Assembly (NCBI RefSeq): GCF_000979455.1
Contig: NZ_JJOY01000042.1
Span: 34,603-98,602 of the forward strand
Direction of reading: 5' to 3'
Source: Methanosarcina sp. 2.H.T.1A.6
GTDB taxonomy: Archaea > Halobacteriota > Methanosarcinia > Methanosarcinales > Methanosarcinaceae
Length of the DNA stretch: 64,000 bases
A program made the translations under genes and the position numbers. Shown piece by piece: positions 18,755 to 27,448 of this stretch. The notes below the pieces were generated by a model. It had not been told where the DNA came from. It saw nothing but the letters and a program-made list of their open reading frames with translations, and searched no databases. Within the stretch, counting starts at the first letter, position 1. Each line of letters begins with the position of its first letter.

Positions 18755-18900
18755 ATTGTTGAAAAAAGTGCAGTTATCGAAAGAGGAAGTTATCGAAGAA
18801 GGGGCTCCTTGAAGGCTTGAAGGAAAAGAAACTGCTAAAGAGGAAGCTGCTAAAGGAATTTACTGAAAAAAGTGCGAATAAATCGTGAACAAAACGAAGA

Positions 18901-19329
18901 TCATTGTTCGGCCCGAATAATTACTTTTGTTAGCGGCTCTACTCTTTTCACAGCAACCTTCCCCACAAGCTCAAGAGTCCCTCCCGCTTTTACTGAACTG
19001 AGAGAGCAGCCAGGTCTTGCACGGATGTCCCCCTCACAGGCCGCAACATTTACCCTTGCTCTGTCAAGGAGAACAAGTTCGGAAGCCGTTTCTATACTAC
19101 CCAGAATTTTTGCTGCCGCACAGATAAGGGCACTTTCGGCTTTCACATTGCCCTGAATAATCGAACCTTTCCCGAGTTCAAGCCTGCCCGATACGGTGAG
19201 ACTTTTCCAGAACTTCACTTCCTGCCCGACAATAACATTGCCGTTCAGCATAAGGTCCTCTTCAAAAAAAGCTCTTTTTTCAATCACATAAGTGTTAGAC
19301 CGGGGGTGGTACTTGATAAAGCGCATCAT
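18901..19329 (-). CDS. Bactofilin-like polymer-forming protein
   Basis: 142-residue protein built mainly of short hydrophobic beta-strand repeats separated by glycines (LMLNGNVIVG, FWKSLTVSGRLELGKGSIIQGNVKAESALICAAAKILGSIE). This right-handed beta-helix periodicity is typical of bactofilins and related polymer-forming proteins. It lacks a membrane segment or enzymatic motif. It may form a filament or scaffold, but no function is demonstrated here. It is a single gene with its own promoter region upstream (19330-19678), separated from the TRAM cluster. Confidence 0.6.
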   Translation of the reverse strand: MMRFIKYHPRSNTYVIEKRAFFEEDLMLNGNVIVGQEVKFWKSLTVSGRLELGKGSIIQGNVKAESALICAAAKILGSIETASELVLLDRARVNVAACEGDIRARPGCSLSSVKAGGTLELVGKVAVKRVEPLTKVIIRAEQ

Positions 19330-19678
19330 TAAAAATCACTCTGGGTTACTGTCCCCGACTATCAATCAAAGAAAGCCGCAAACAACTGGTTTTTAAGACA
19401 TCGGGAAAAACTTTGTCAATTGGATTTCAAAGTATGATTGAACACCTATTATATAATAGCATCGAATGTTCACTATTGGAGATCCCAACAAAGATTGGTA
19501 AAGGTTAATGTATGAACAAAGGAAACTAAACCAGGAAGAACAGACTGAAAAAAAGAGATTCCGACACATTCTGGAAGCCGGAAATTAGTGGGAATATCTG
19601 AAATTAGCAACAAAAAGACTGAAAAATGCTCTATTTATGATTTTTCAGTCCTATTGTCCTTATATTAAATTGTCCTGC
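19330..19678. other. Gene-free spacer
   Basis: Between the bactofilin-like gene and the last TRAM gene. A TATTATATAATAG motif near 19447 is a candidate TATA region for the bactofilin-like gene. Nothing else seen. Confidence 0.4.
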
Positions 19679-19885
19679 TTACTCAACGAGGCTGGCAAAA
19701 CCGTATTTGGGAAGTACCCTTTCGATTTTGATCCTGACCTCGTCGCCGACCTTGGTGCCCGGGACAAAGACTACAAAGCCCTCTATGCGGGCAATGCCGT
19801 CTCCCTGGCGGGCAAGGTCCTGGATTGTAACATCGTAGACTTCGCCTTCTTCAACAGGAACAGGGCTACTTTCTTCTCTGAACAT
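19679..19885 (-). CDS. TRAM-domain RNA-binding protein, copy 4 of a tandem array
   Basis: 68-residue protein consisting of a single TRAM domain (a small RNA-binding beta-barrel found on tRNA-modifying enzymes). Free-standing TRAM proteins in methanogens act as cold-shock-like RNA chaperones. The core is VEEGEVYDVTIQDLARQGDGIARIEGFVVFVPGTKVGDEVRIKIERVLPKYGFASLVE. This copy is the most diverged at its C-terminus (KYGFASL rather than KFAFASV). AAGGA lies 9 bases before the ATG at 19885; an ATG at 19894 abuts that site and is unlikely to be used. Confidence 0.88.
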   Translation of the reverse strand: MFREESSPVPVEEGEVYDVTIQDLARQGDGIARIEGFVVFVPGTKVGDEVRIKIERVLPKYGFASLVE

Positions 19886-19944
19886 TAAAATCATTCCTTA
19901 ATTTAGTAATATTTAGCGTAACAGAGTCGTTTTTCCGGTTGCAC

Positions 19945-20151
19945 TTACTCGACAACGCTTGCAAATGCAAATTTCGGAAGTACCCTTTCGACCTTAATGC
20001 GAACTTCATCGCCGACTTTGGTGCCTGGGACAAAGATTACAAAGCCCTCTATTCGAGCAATGCCGTCTCCCTGGCGAGCAAGATCCTGAATTGTAACATC
20101 GTAAACTTCGCCCTCTTCTACAGGGACTAAGCGACTTTCTTCTCTGAACAT
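19945..20151 (-). CDS. TRAM-domain RNA-binding protein, copy 3 of a tandem array
   Basis: 68 residues, starting MFREESRLVPVEEGE, with GDGIARIEGF and VGDEVRIKVERVLPKFAFASVVE. It shares the AAGGA-9-ATG arrangement with its neighbours, which places the start at 20151 rather than 20160. The 59-bp gap to the next copy contains a TTAATTATTT-type sequence that could be an internal promoter or processing site. Confidence 0.88.
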   Translation of the reverse strand: MFREESRLVPVEEGEVYDVTIQDLARQGDGIARIEGFVIFVPGTKVGDEVRIKVERVLPKFAFASVVE

Positions 20152-20217
20152 GAAAACCATTCCTTAATTATTTGAGTTAATTTTTAGCATTAATTAAATT
20201 GATTCTTTTACCCACAC

Positions 20218-20424
20218 TTACTCGACGACACTTGCAAATGCAAACTTGGGAAGAACCCTTTCGACCTTAATCTGGACTTCGTCTCCAACACTGGTGTTAG
20301 GAACAAAGACTACAAAACCCTCAATACGAGCGATGCCGTCTCCCTGGCGAGCGAGATCCTGAATTGTAACATCATAAACTTCGCCCTCTTCGACAGGGAC
20401 TGAGCGACTTTCTTCTCTGAACAT
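20218..20424 (-). CDS. TRAM-domain RNA-binding protein, copy 2 of a tandem array
   Basis: 68 residues, starting MFREESRSVPVEEGE. It has VPNTSVGDEVQIKVERVL in place of the VPGTKVGDEVRI of copies 3 and 4, so it groups with copy 1. AAAGGA stands 10 bases before the start. Each gene in the array has its own ribosome-binding site and AT-rich spacer. Confidence 0.88.
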   Translation of the reverse strand: MFREESRSVPVEEGEVYDVTIQDLARQGDGIARIEGFVVFVPNTSVGDEVQIKVERVLPKFAFASVVE

Positions 20425-20492
20425 TATAAATCATTCCTTTAATATTACTTTAATTAAAATTTAACATAATTAACTGATTTCTCAACCCAAAC

Positions 20493-20699
20493 TTACTCGA
20501 CAACGCTTGCAAATGCAAATTTCGAAAGTACCCTTTCGACCTTAATCTGGACTTCGTCGCCAACACTTGTATTCGGGACAAAAACTACAAAGCCTTCGAT
20601 ACGGGCGATGCCGTCTCCCTGGCGAGCGATATCCTGAATAGTTACGTCGTAAGTTTCGCCCTCTTCAACGGGCACAGAAATACGTTCTTCTCTAAACAT
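20493..20699 (-). CDS. TRAM-domain RNA-binding protein, copy 1 (promoter-proximal)
   Basis: 68 residues, starting MFREERISVPVEEGETYDVTIQDIARQGDG. It is the first gene of the cluster in the direction of transcription. An ATG at 20708 would add MNL, but it abuts the AAAGGA ribosome-binding site, so 20699 is chosen by comparison with the other three copies. Longer upstream reading frame (to 20801) lacks similarity to the family. Confidence 0.86.
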   Translation of the reverse strand: MFREERISVPVEEGETYDVTIQDIARQGDGIARIEGFVVFVPNTSVGDEVQIKVERVLSKFAFASVVE

Positions 20700-21247
20700 T
20701 AGATTCATTCCTTTGACTTTTTTAATCAGCTTATGAAAGCTCCATCGATAGAACAGAAAAGAGTAAAAACAGTACTTAACAAGCCAAACTTGAAAAACCA
20801 AATTTAGGAAGTACGCATTCTACTTAATCTATTACGGTGAACTAATCCCCAATAGAGCTTCAGATAAGTTAATTAATTGGTCATACTCATATCCGCTTGT
20901 ATATAATATTTTGCTTTAATACATTTCAAAAAAGAAAAATAAAGAAGTTGGGAGATTATCTGAAAATTGATTTCAGGAGTTCAGGATTCTTACTTCAAAA
21001 ACACAACAAGTAATGACAGTCATTAATAATTAATATAAAAGATAAAACAAGCCCGAATAAAAGATAGTCTTACTATAAAACGTAACAATTTCATATAAAA
21101 GTAAAATTATCCCGGATCTTAAGGGGACGCAGAAAAAAACTCTGCGTTCATTTTCTAAAAAATGTATTGAGTGCTTCCTTAAGCGCAATCTATAAATAAT
21201 TGAAATACATTGTGAGAGTCGCTCATAAAATGAGAACTACAATGCGT
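20700..21247. other. Spacer between TRAM cluster and tRNA-Lys
   Basis: AT-rich, with an ACGCAG/CTGCGT hairpin at about 21127-21147 followed by TCATTTTC, which could terminate or attenuate transcription. A TATA box (TATAAATAA, 21191-21199) precedes the tRNA by about 50 bases. A possible TATA for the TRAM cluster (TATATAATATT) lies near 20901. No ORF seen. Confidence 0.5.
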
Positions 21248-21321
21248 GGGCTCGTAGCTTAGTCAGGCAGAGCGATGGACTCTTAATCCATAGGCCGGGG
21301 GTTCAAATCCCTTCGAGCCCG
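21248..21321 (+). tRNA. tRNA-Lys (anticodon CTT)
   Basis: 74-nt cloverleaf. The acceptor stem is GGGCTCG/CGAGCCC with discriminator G at 21321. The D-arm is GCTTAGTCAGGCAGAGC, the anticodon stem ATGGA/TCCAT encloses CTCTTAA (anticodon CTT, reads AAG), and the T-arm is GGGGG-TTCAAAT-CCCTT with two G-U pairs. CCA is not encoded and there is no intron. A TATA box lies at 21191-21199. Confidence 0.97.
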
Positions 21322-21530
21322 CTAATCTCACTAATCTCTTTTTATAGTTCTCTTTCTTAGAATTCGTTTTCGGAAATCACTTTTAAACCGTTCTCCGACT
21401 CTTTAAATCTTAGCCGCGGATGATTCATATAACCCGGCTAAAGAATGTTTCTTAAGCCTTATAGCAGTATGCTGATGAGAAACCTTATGCCCTATGCTCT
21501 CATAAGCATTGTACAACTCTCAAATCTATG

Positions 21531-21650
21531 CAACTCTAACAAATATCTTTCTAAACAACTCTAACAAACATCTTTCTAAACAACTCTAACAAATATCTTT
21601 CTAAACAACTCTAACAGATATCTTTCTAAACAACTCTAACAGACCTTTCT
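21531..21650. repeat. 25-bp tandem repeat, nearly 5 copies
   Basis: Head-to-tail copies of a 25-bp unit (CAACTCTAAC followed by AAATATCTTTCTAAA) start at 21531, 21556, 21581 and 21606, with a partial fifth from 21631. It lies between tRNA-Lys and the small RHH gene. The unit length is not divisible by three and the tract is not coding. Confidence 0.9.
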
Positions 21651-21791
21651 GAAACCCCATCAGTAAAAGAACCAATCGAGCCAGAACCAATCGAGTCTGG
21701 AAGAGAGAAATAAGAGTTAAAGGAAGAAGTTATCAACCAGAAAAGATAAAATTCGAAGTCAAAAAAAGAAAAACATTGGAGTGCGACCCTG

Positions 21792-21962
21792 ATGCCAAAA
21801 GTAAGTGTTGAAATCCCTCAGGAACTCCTGGATGACCTCAACAGGCATGTGGGAGATAACAAAAAATTCGTCAGCCAGTCTGATGCTATCCGAACTTCCA
21901 TTCGTAAAATGCTGGACATGATGGACGACATAGATAGAAGGCGCGGAAGGTTGAATGAGTAA
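21792..21962 (+). CDS. Small ribbon-helix-helix DNA-binding protein
   Basis: 56-residue protein with the CopG/Arc-type ribbon-helix-helix pattern. It shows a short strand (PKVSVEIPQELLDDLNRHV), a turn, then SQSDAIRTSIRKMLDMMDDIDRRRG, where SxSDAIRxxIR is the classic second-helix signature. GGAGTG lies about 8 bases before the ATG. A dimeric transcriptional repressor is likely; the target is unknown. There is no toxin-like partner gene immediately downstream, so an antitoxin role is not supported. Confidence 0.8.
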   Translation: MPKVSVEIPQELLDDLNRHVGDNKKFVSQSDAIRTSIRKMLDMMDDIDRRRGRLNE

Positions 21963-22263
21963 CTTGTGAAATTCAAAGAGAAGCTCATGGAGCCAGAAGA
22001 CAGGAAAAGTCACGCGGAAGCAAAAACAGAAACTTAATCAGAAGGCTGATCTGAACCAGAAAATTTTCGAAAATTGTCGAAGACACCTAAAAAAAACACC
22101 CCGTTATTTCTACTGTGTTTTGACATCAGAAGACTAATTTCATGAGATTTCTACGATCTAGCTGAGTTTCCACTGGAAAGAAAAATGAGGGCTGGCCTGG
22201 GAATAGTTAAGAGAATTTTCTGAACATTTCTTGTTGACTTATAAAAAAGAAATGGTTTCAGGG
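21963..22263. other. Gene-free spacer
   Basis: Between the RHH gene and the convergent methyltransferase gene. Nothing recognisable beyond an AT-rich sequence. Confidence 0.4.
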
Positions 22264-23298
22264 TTAACAACTTTCCCTGAAATCCCTGATACCCTGCGCA
22301 ACGTTCGAAAGCAGGATAAAAGCTATCCTCTGGTTGGGCCAGGCGCCCAGACCGCAGTCAGGACCCACATACTTTATCAGGTCGCCAAACCGTCTGTAAG
22401 CCAGCTTCAGCCTTTTTGCAATAACAGCCGGAGTTTCCAGTTGTGTAACAATTTCGGGAAGATACTGCTGATCCTTCCAGACGTTGGTACAGTATTTCTC
22501 ATTCAGGACTCCTGCCAGGGAGTAAATATCTGTTCTTGCGATTCCGAGCCTCAGGAAAGAATCCGTATCTTCAAGCACTTTTTTGTCAATAAGCTCCAGA
22601 TAGGAAGGCGTGCCTGCAGACTCCACCCCTATCACATTGATTGTAGGAGTCTCACAGGCAAAATTGTAGTAGAGGGGTGAATGAAGATGGATTTCCACAT
22701 CAGCCCCCCTCTTACTCGCTGCCTTGGAGGCTTCGGTAAGGGCAGAGACGATATCGTTCTCCTCAAAGGCAAGTTCAGGGTTCAGCCCTATGCTTGGCTC
22801 ATCAATTGAAACTGTTGCTATCTTGAAATGTTTTGCAGATTTCATAGAGTTCCGGACGAATTTGTTTACGTTTTTTGCAAAAAGAGAATATATATCCGTA
22901 TACCGTGTACCTCCGAATTCCTTCAGATAAAGCTCGGTCGGACCGGTTACACAGATCCGGACTTTTAAGGTTTCCCCGAATTTTTCTTTATAGGCTTTTG
23001 CAACCGTTTCCAGAGCCTCAAGCTCTTCGATCCTTGCACACTCCAGTTTTACCTCAAAGGGGCTTTCAGTACAATCAGAGTCCCGGATAACTTTCAAAAA
23101 CTGTTCATTCATATCCTGGTACTGAGGATAAGTAGGGACCTCTACGCCTGCATCGATTTTCTGCTGAAAAGCGTCATTGATTACAGTAAAGAGTTTCTCA
23201 TCTTCTGCTCTTGTTTTAAAGGCGTTTCGGACCCACTCCTTGCTGACTCCTTCAGGGAGAGGATAACTTCCGATATCGTCAAAGATGATTTCTTGCAT
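22264..23298 (-). CDS. Core methionine synthase-like (MetE C-terminal type) protein, paralogue B
   Basis: 344-residue cytosolic protein resembling the catalytic half of cobalamin-independent methionine synthase. It opens FDDIGSYPLPEGVSKEWV and shows VRICVTGPTELYLKEFG, TVSIDEPSIGLNPEL (conserved DEP), DVEIHLHSPLYYNF (a His that could ligate zinc), and YVGPDCGLGAWPN, where the Cys in PDCGL is the expected zinc ligand. Archaeal enzymes of this type take methyl groups from a corrinoid rather than folate. Whether this copy makes methionine or another methyl thioether cannot be decided. A paralogue follows on the same strand upstream (23435-24478), sharing every motif. Confidence 0.78.
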   Translation of the reverse strand: MQEIIFDDIGSYPLPEGVSKEWVRNAFKTRAEDEKLFTVINDAFQQKIDAGVEVPTYPQYQDMNEQFLKVIRDSDCTESPFEVKLECARIEELEALETVAKAYKEKFGETLKVRICVTGPTELYLKEFGGTRYTDIYSLFAKNVNKFVRNSMKSAKHFKIATVSIDEPSIGLNPELAFEENDIVSALTEASKAASKRGADVEIHLHSPLYYNFACETPTINVIGVESAGTPSYLELIDKKVLEDTDSFLRLGIARTDIYSLAGVLNEKYCTNVWKDQQYLPEIVTQLETPAVIAKRLKLAYRRFGDLIKYVGPDCGLGAWPNQRIAFILLSNVAQGIRDFRESC

Positions 23299-23434
23299 GC
23301 CCTCTTAGTATACCTTTAAGAATTTAGCATTATTGGAAAGACAGGAGAATTATAAAAAAACAGATGAGAAAACCGGGGAATTTACCTCTCAGAGCAAATT
23401 CCCGTGAAACAAATTAATTAACCAGGGAGAATCG

Positions 23435-24478
23435 TTATAGGAGCTGCTTCTTTTCTGCATTAAATGCGTTGATGCCTTTTGCGGTATTCTCAAGCAGCCT
23501 GAAAGCAAGTTCCTGGTCAGGCCAGTATGCCAGCCCACAGTCCGGACTTGCGTATTTTATGCGGCCCCCGAGAATAGAAGAGGCTTTCTCAAGCCGTTTT
23601 TTAATGACCTCAGGCGTTTCCATGTCAGTTACAATCTTTTGCATGTACTCTTTTTCCTTCCAGGCATTGACTCCATAGGTCTCGTTAACCATACCCATAA
23701 GGCTGGAAATATCAGTCCTCGAGACCCCGAGCCTTATGTAAGTATTCGAATCCTCCAGGACTTTTTTGTCCATGAGATCTATGTAAGAGGGAGTTGCAGC
23801 ATACTCAAACCCGATAACATTGATAGGGGTCTCGCAAACAAGTTTATACTTTAATGGAGAGTGCAGATGGATCTCCATATCTGCTCCCTGTTTTCGCGCG
23901 TAGGTAGAAGCCAGAGTAAGGGCAGAGATGATATCAGAGTCAGAAAACTGGATTCTATCGTTCATTCCAAGACTTGGTTCGTCCAGAGAAATAACCCTGA
24001 TTTTGAAATTTTTCGCAGCTTTAAAAGCCTGCTTTATGAAATTCTCGATATTCAGAGCCATGATATGATATGCATCTGAAAAAGCAGTTGCTCCGAAAGC
24101 CTGAAGGTACAGGTCCGTAGGACCGGCAACGCAAACTCTAACCCCCAGAGTTTCCCCTGTCTCTTCCCTGTACTGCTTTGCAACCTCGTCAATTATCTCC
24201 AGCTCAAGGATTTTTGCGTGCTCCTCTTTTACCACATAAGGCTCATAACAGTTCTTTTCATCCTTGATTATGTCCAGAAACTGCCCGATCATATCCCGAA
24301 ACTGCGGATAAGTAGGAACGTGCACTCCAACATCGATTTTTCTCTGGAAAGTCTCCCTTACCAGAGAAAAGAGTTTTTCGTCCTCGTCCCGGTTTTCAGC
24401 TGCAACTTTCACCCATTCCCTCGTGAGACCCTCAGGGGTGGGAAGGCTGCCTCCGTCGATAAAAGTGATGTCCTGCAT
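23435..24478 (-). CDS. Core methionine synthase-like (MetE C-terminal type) protein, paralogue A
   Basis: 347 residues from the ATG at 24478 (MQDITFIDGGSLPTPEGLTREWV). A longer reading frame to 24547 would place the start inside a TATA-like region and adds a non-homologous hydrophobic stretch. Motifs parallel those of the neighbour: VRVCVAGPTDLYLQAFG, VISLDEPSLGMND, EIHLHSPLKYKL, and YASPDCGLAYWPDQ with the predicted zinc Cys. The gene lies 136 bp upstream of its paralogue. The two are clearly diverged, so the pair is an old duplication, and specialisation for different methyl donors or acceptors is possible. Confidence 0.78.
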   Translation of the reverse strand: MQDITFIDGGSLPTPEGLTREWVKVAAENRDEDEKLFSLVRETFQRKIDVGVHVPTYPQFRDMIGQFLDIIKDEKNCYEPYVVKEEHAKILELEIIDEVAKQYREETGETLGVRVCVAGPTDLYLQAFGATAFSDAYHIMALNIENFIKQAFKAAKNFKIRVISLDEPSLGMNDRIQFSDSDIISALTLASTYARKQGADMEIHLHSPLKYKLVCETPINVIGFEYAATPSYIDLMDKKVLEDSNTYIRLGVSRTDISSLMGMVNETYGVNAWKEKEYMQKIVTDMETPEVIKKRLEKASSILGGRIKYASPDCGLAYWPDQELAFRLLENTAKGINAFNAEKKQLL

Positions 24479-24916
24479 ATGCGTAATGTAAGACAGATCG
24501 GGTATTATAAGTATTGGAATTACTCTGGATAATAAATTTAAAAGCATGGATGCTGAAGCTTTTTTAATTACAGAATGGACCCTGAGGTTTCTAAAAAAAG
24601 AAAGTATAAATTATTTAACTAATGGAGTATAGAAAGAAATTTAAGGCATTGAAGATTATATAATAAAAGAGGTCTTTAGGGAAAAATTCCCTTAAAAGTT
24701 TCCTGGGAGAAAAAGGAGGAAACTAAAGGGAAATAAATTAAGGCGTTATTGGGGGAAAATAGCTGTATAAGGCCTTAACTGGAATAAAATAGGTTATGTG
24801 TCTCTCCATAAGAGAAGCATCACATTATGGAAAAAATGAAGATATTTCTTTGAGATCAAATGAAGGTGTTTCTTTGAGATCATTTCTGTAAAATGTCCAA
24901 TTTGGGGGTATGAACG
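24479..24916. other. Divergent promoter region with a short direct repeat
   Basis: Spacer between paralogue A and the asparagine-synthase-like gene. It contains two copies of TTTCTTTGAGATCA (about 24846 and 24872) 45-70 bp upstream of the latter; these could be operators. A TATTATAAGT sequence near 24503 could serve paralogue A. Confidence 0.5.
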
Positions 24917-26689
24917 ATGAAAAATGAAATAAAGTTACTGAATGAATATTATCCCTGGAAAGAAGTAAAATTTAAGGGAGCCAGATGTTATCAAAAAGGA
25001 AACGTCTTTTTCGAGAATAACCTCCTGAGTCCGGAAAAACTTGCTGAGTTGATATCCCCTTTAATCTGTAAAGAGGGTCAGGACAAGGAAAAAGAAACCA
25101 GAGATATTCTCGAGAAATTAAACGGTGAGTTTGCGTTTGTTGCCGAAACTAAAAATACCATACTTTGCGCTGTTGATAAAACAAGAAGTATTCCTTTGTT
25201 TTATATAAAAACAAAAAACAATTTTATTGTATCAGACAGTGCCTACTATTTAAAAGATAAAATTAACCAGCACCTGAATGAGGAAAATGCAGCAGAGTTC
25301 ATGGTTGCAGGATACGTAACAGGTAATGAGACACTCTTTAAAGATATAAAGCAGATAAGAAACGGGGAATTTTTAAATTATCAGAAAAATGAAAAGAGTC
25401 TGAAATCCTGTTGTTACTTCAGATTTTTACATGGAGACTACTACGAACTGCCTGAGACCGAATTGCTTGAGATGCTGGACAAAACCTTTGTAAATACCTT
25501 CTCAAGGCTTATAGACAGCACCAGCAAGCAGGGAAAGCGGCTGGTAGTACCTTTAAGCGGTGGGCTTGATTCGCGCATCATTGTTGCAATGCTGAAAAGG
25601 CTTGGAGTTAATGATGTAATATGTATGAGCTATGGAAGGAAGGGCAGCCGAGAATCAGAGATAAGCAAACAAGTTGCAGAAGCCCTCGGATATGAGTGGC
25701 TTTTCGTAGAATACACAGCGAAAAAATGGCGTGAATGCTATAATTCAAAAGAAGCCGACTTATTCCGGATATGGGCTGGAAACCTATCATCTCTACCACA
25801 TATGCAGGACTTTCCGGCAGTAAGAGAATTGAAGGTCCAGGGAAAGATTCCAGAAAATTCAGTATTCGTCCCCGGACACAGTGGAGATATGCTTGCAGGC
25901 AGCCATATTCCTCCATATTGCCTCGACAATTCCGCGGATTTCAATTCGGAAGCCTATCTGGCAGCTTCCTTGAAAAAACATTATAATCTCTGGAAATGGC
26001 CTTATGAACAGGAGCTTGAAAACATCTTCAAACAGAGGATAAGCAAATCAACATCCGGACTGGAAATCAAAGATAATGAAACATTTGCAAACGCAATAGA
26101 ATACTTTGATTTTAATGAAAGACAGGCAAAGTTTATTATCAATTCAGTCAGAGCCTATGAGTTTTTCAGATTTGGGTGGAGAATTCCGTTCTGGGACACA
26201 GAATTGATTAACTTCTTTTTGAAAGTTCCGATAAAATACAGAATAAACCAGGACCTCTACAAGAAATATGCCAGAGACTGTCTGTATTCAGGGGATCTGG
26301 AGATACTTAAAAAAATCGATTGTACTACCGATATACTGAACCTCAAGATCCTGGAAAAGCGCTCAAGGTATGAAAAACTCCTTCATTACAGGACATTCAT
26401 TCACAGCTACTATGATGAAAAAGTGAATAACCCGGTATGGGGAAGATACTTTGAAAACCCCCTTATCTCGAGACTTCGAATTAAAATTTCCAGATATGAG
26501 AACGAAACTATTGAAGAATATCCACTACTGAAAACGATTCTGGAATACAGAAACGAAGAAAAGTACCCTTTGTCAGTGAACGGAATAAGTGCTCTGGAAT
26601 ACCTAGCAGGCATCGAGGGAGAAGCTTATTCGTCCAGAAGCAAGAAGGTTATGAAGCGGGCTGGTTCCCCGGAAAAAAGGCCTCTTTAA
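24917..26689 (+). CDS. Asparagine synthase-family protein without a glutaminase nucleophile
   Basis: 590-residue protein with the two-domain layout of asparagine synthetase B. The N-terminal domain keeps the fold (LNGEFAFVAETKNTILCAVDKTRSIPLFY) but the mature Cys1 that hydrolyses glutamine is absent: the protein starts MKNEIKLLNE. The C-terminal domain has the ATP-pyrophosphatase loop PLSGGLDSRIIV, YGRKGSRES, and FVPGHSGDMLAG. It may use free ammonia or a different amine, or modify a peptide or glycan as several divergent members do. It stands alone on its strand and is noticeably AT-rich with many Lys and Asn codons, which hints at separate ancestry. Substrate unknown. Confidence 0.72.
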   Translation: MKNEIKLLNEYYPWKEVKFKGARCYQKGNVFFENNLLSPEKLAELISPLICKEGQDKEKETRDILEKLNGEFAFVAETKNTILCAVDKTRSIPLFYIKTKNNFIVSDSAYYLKDKINQHLNEENAAEFMVAGYVTGNETLFKDIKQIRNGEFLNYQKNEKSLKSCCYFRFLHGDYYELPETELLEMLDKTFVNTFSRLIDSTSKQGKRLVVPLSGGLDSRIIVAMLKRLGVNDVICMSYGRKGSRESEISKQVAEALGYEWLFVEYTAKKWRECYNSKEADLFRIWAGNLSSLPHMQDFPAVRELKVQGKIPENSVFVPGHSGDMLAGSHIPPYCLDNSADFNSEAYLAASLKKHYNLWKWPYEQELENIFKQRISKSTSGLEIKDNETFANAIEYFDFNERQAKFIINSVRAYEFFRFGWRIPFWDTELINFFLKVPIKYRINQDLYKKYARDCLYSGDLEILKKIDCTTDILNLKILEKRSRYEKLLHYRTFIHSYYDEKVNNPVWGRYFENPLISRLRIKISRYENETIEEYPLLKTILEYRNEEKYPLSVNGISALEYLAGIEGEAYSSRSKKVMKRAGSPEKRPL

Positions 26690-26844
26690 TGAAACTCTAA
26701 TAGAACTTGAAAAAGATCGCGGAGAAAAATTTAGAATCAGATTTGAAAAAGGCAGGCAGAGAAACTTACTTGCCTTCTTCAATCTCTTTTCTGGCTCGTA
26801 TAATCTCTTTAGTTATTTAGTTATTTATTTCTTTATTTATTTTT

Positions 26845-27252
26845 TTATTTCGTTATACCCCCTACAACCTCAACGAGTTCAACATAATGTTCGGGATCAA
26901 TGTAATCTATTTCATAAGCCCAGGGAAGGAATTTACGGAAAAATTGCCTTGAAGTTTCAACGAAAGTTGCACTCCCTCCAAAATCATTTATAAGATAATC
27001 CCCAAGGAAATATTCGATATCTAAAGGCACAATATACGCAAGATCGAAAATCTGACAGTATTCTTTCTGTTCGTTCTTATGCTTCTCTTTATAGAGCTCT
27101 TGATCCTCTTCATACAGGTCATCAAAAGCACAGTTATCCAGATATTCCTCAAAAAGTGAAACTAAATTTTCATAGTCATTGTAAGTCCTGGGACTCCGGT
27201 CTCTCTTCTGCTCTTCTAAAAATTCCAGTAAAACTTCTTTTATAGTCTTCAT
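26845..27252 (-). CDS. Conserved orphan protein, ~135 residues, SAM-like alpha-helical (paralogue 1)
   Basis: 135-residue acidic, all-helical protein of unknown function. The pattern EVLLEFLEEQKRDRSPRTYNDYENLVSLFEEYLD, then ETSRQFFRKFLPWAYEIDYID, resembles the N-terminal core-binding (SAM-like) domain of tyrosine recombinases, but no catalytic domain follows. Its neighbour at 27449 has the same length and the same landmarks. The family similarity to recombinases is my inference from pattern only. Confidence 0.55.
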   Translation of the reverse strand: MKTIKEVLLEFLEEQKRDRSPRTYNDYENLVSLFEEYLDNCAFDDLYEEDQELYKEKHKNEQKEYCQIFDLAYIVPLDIEYFLGDYLINDFGGSATFVETSRQFFRKFLPWAYEIDYIDPEHYVELVEVVGGITK

Positions 27253-27448
27253 GACAGTTCTAGAAGAGAATCGTTTTCAGGTTTTTCAGGATTTTGCCTG
27301 GTTTTTAAGAGTTCCCGGGCCACAAACCTTCACCAGAAGAAAAAACCTCTAAAATATTATTTGAAGAAAAGAAAATTTGAAGAAAAGAAAAATAGAAAAG
27401 AGAAAAAAGAATCCTACGAAAACAAAAATCTCCCCATTTTTCAGATAT

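Noticed and set aside
19679..20699. Frameshifted fragments of one larger protein
   Set aside because: Each TRAM copy is a full 68-residue domain with its own start, stop and ribosome site.
21531..21650. CRISPR array
   Set aside because: Repeats are directly adjacent with no unique spacers, and there are no cas genes.
21792..22020. Toxin-antitoxin pair headed by the RHH protein
   Set aside because: The only downstream frame is about 23 codons long and resembles no toxin.
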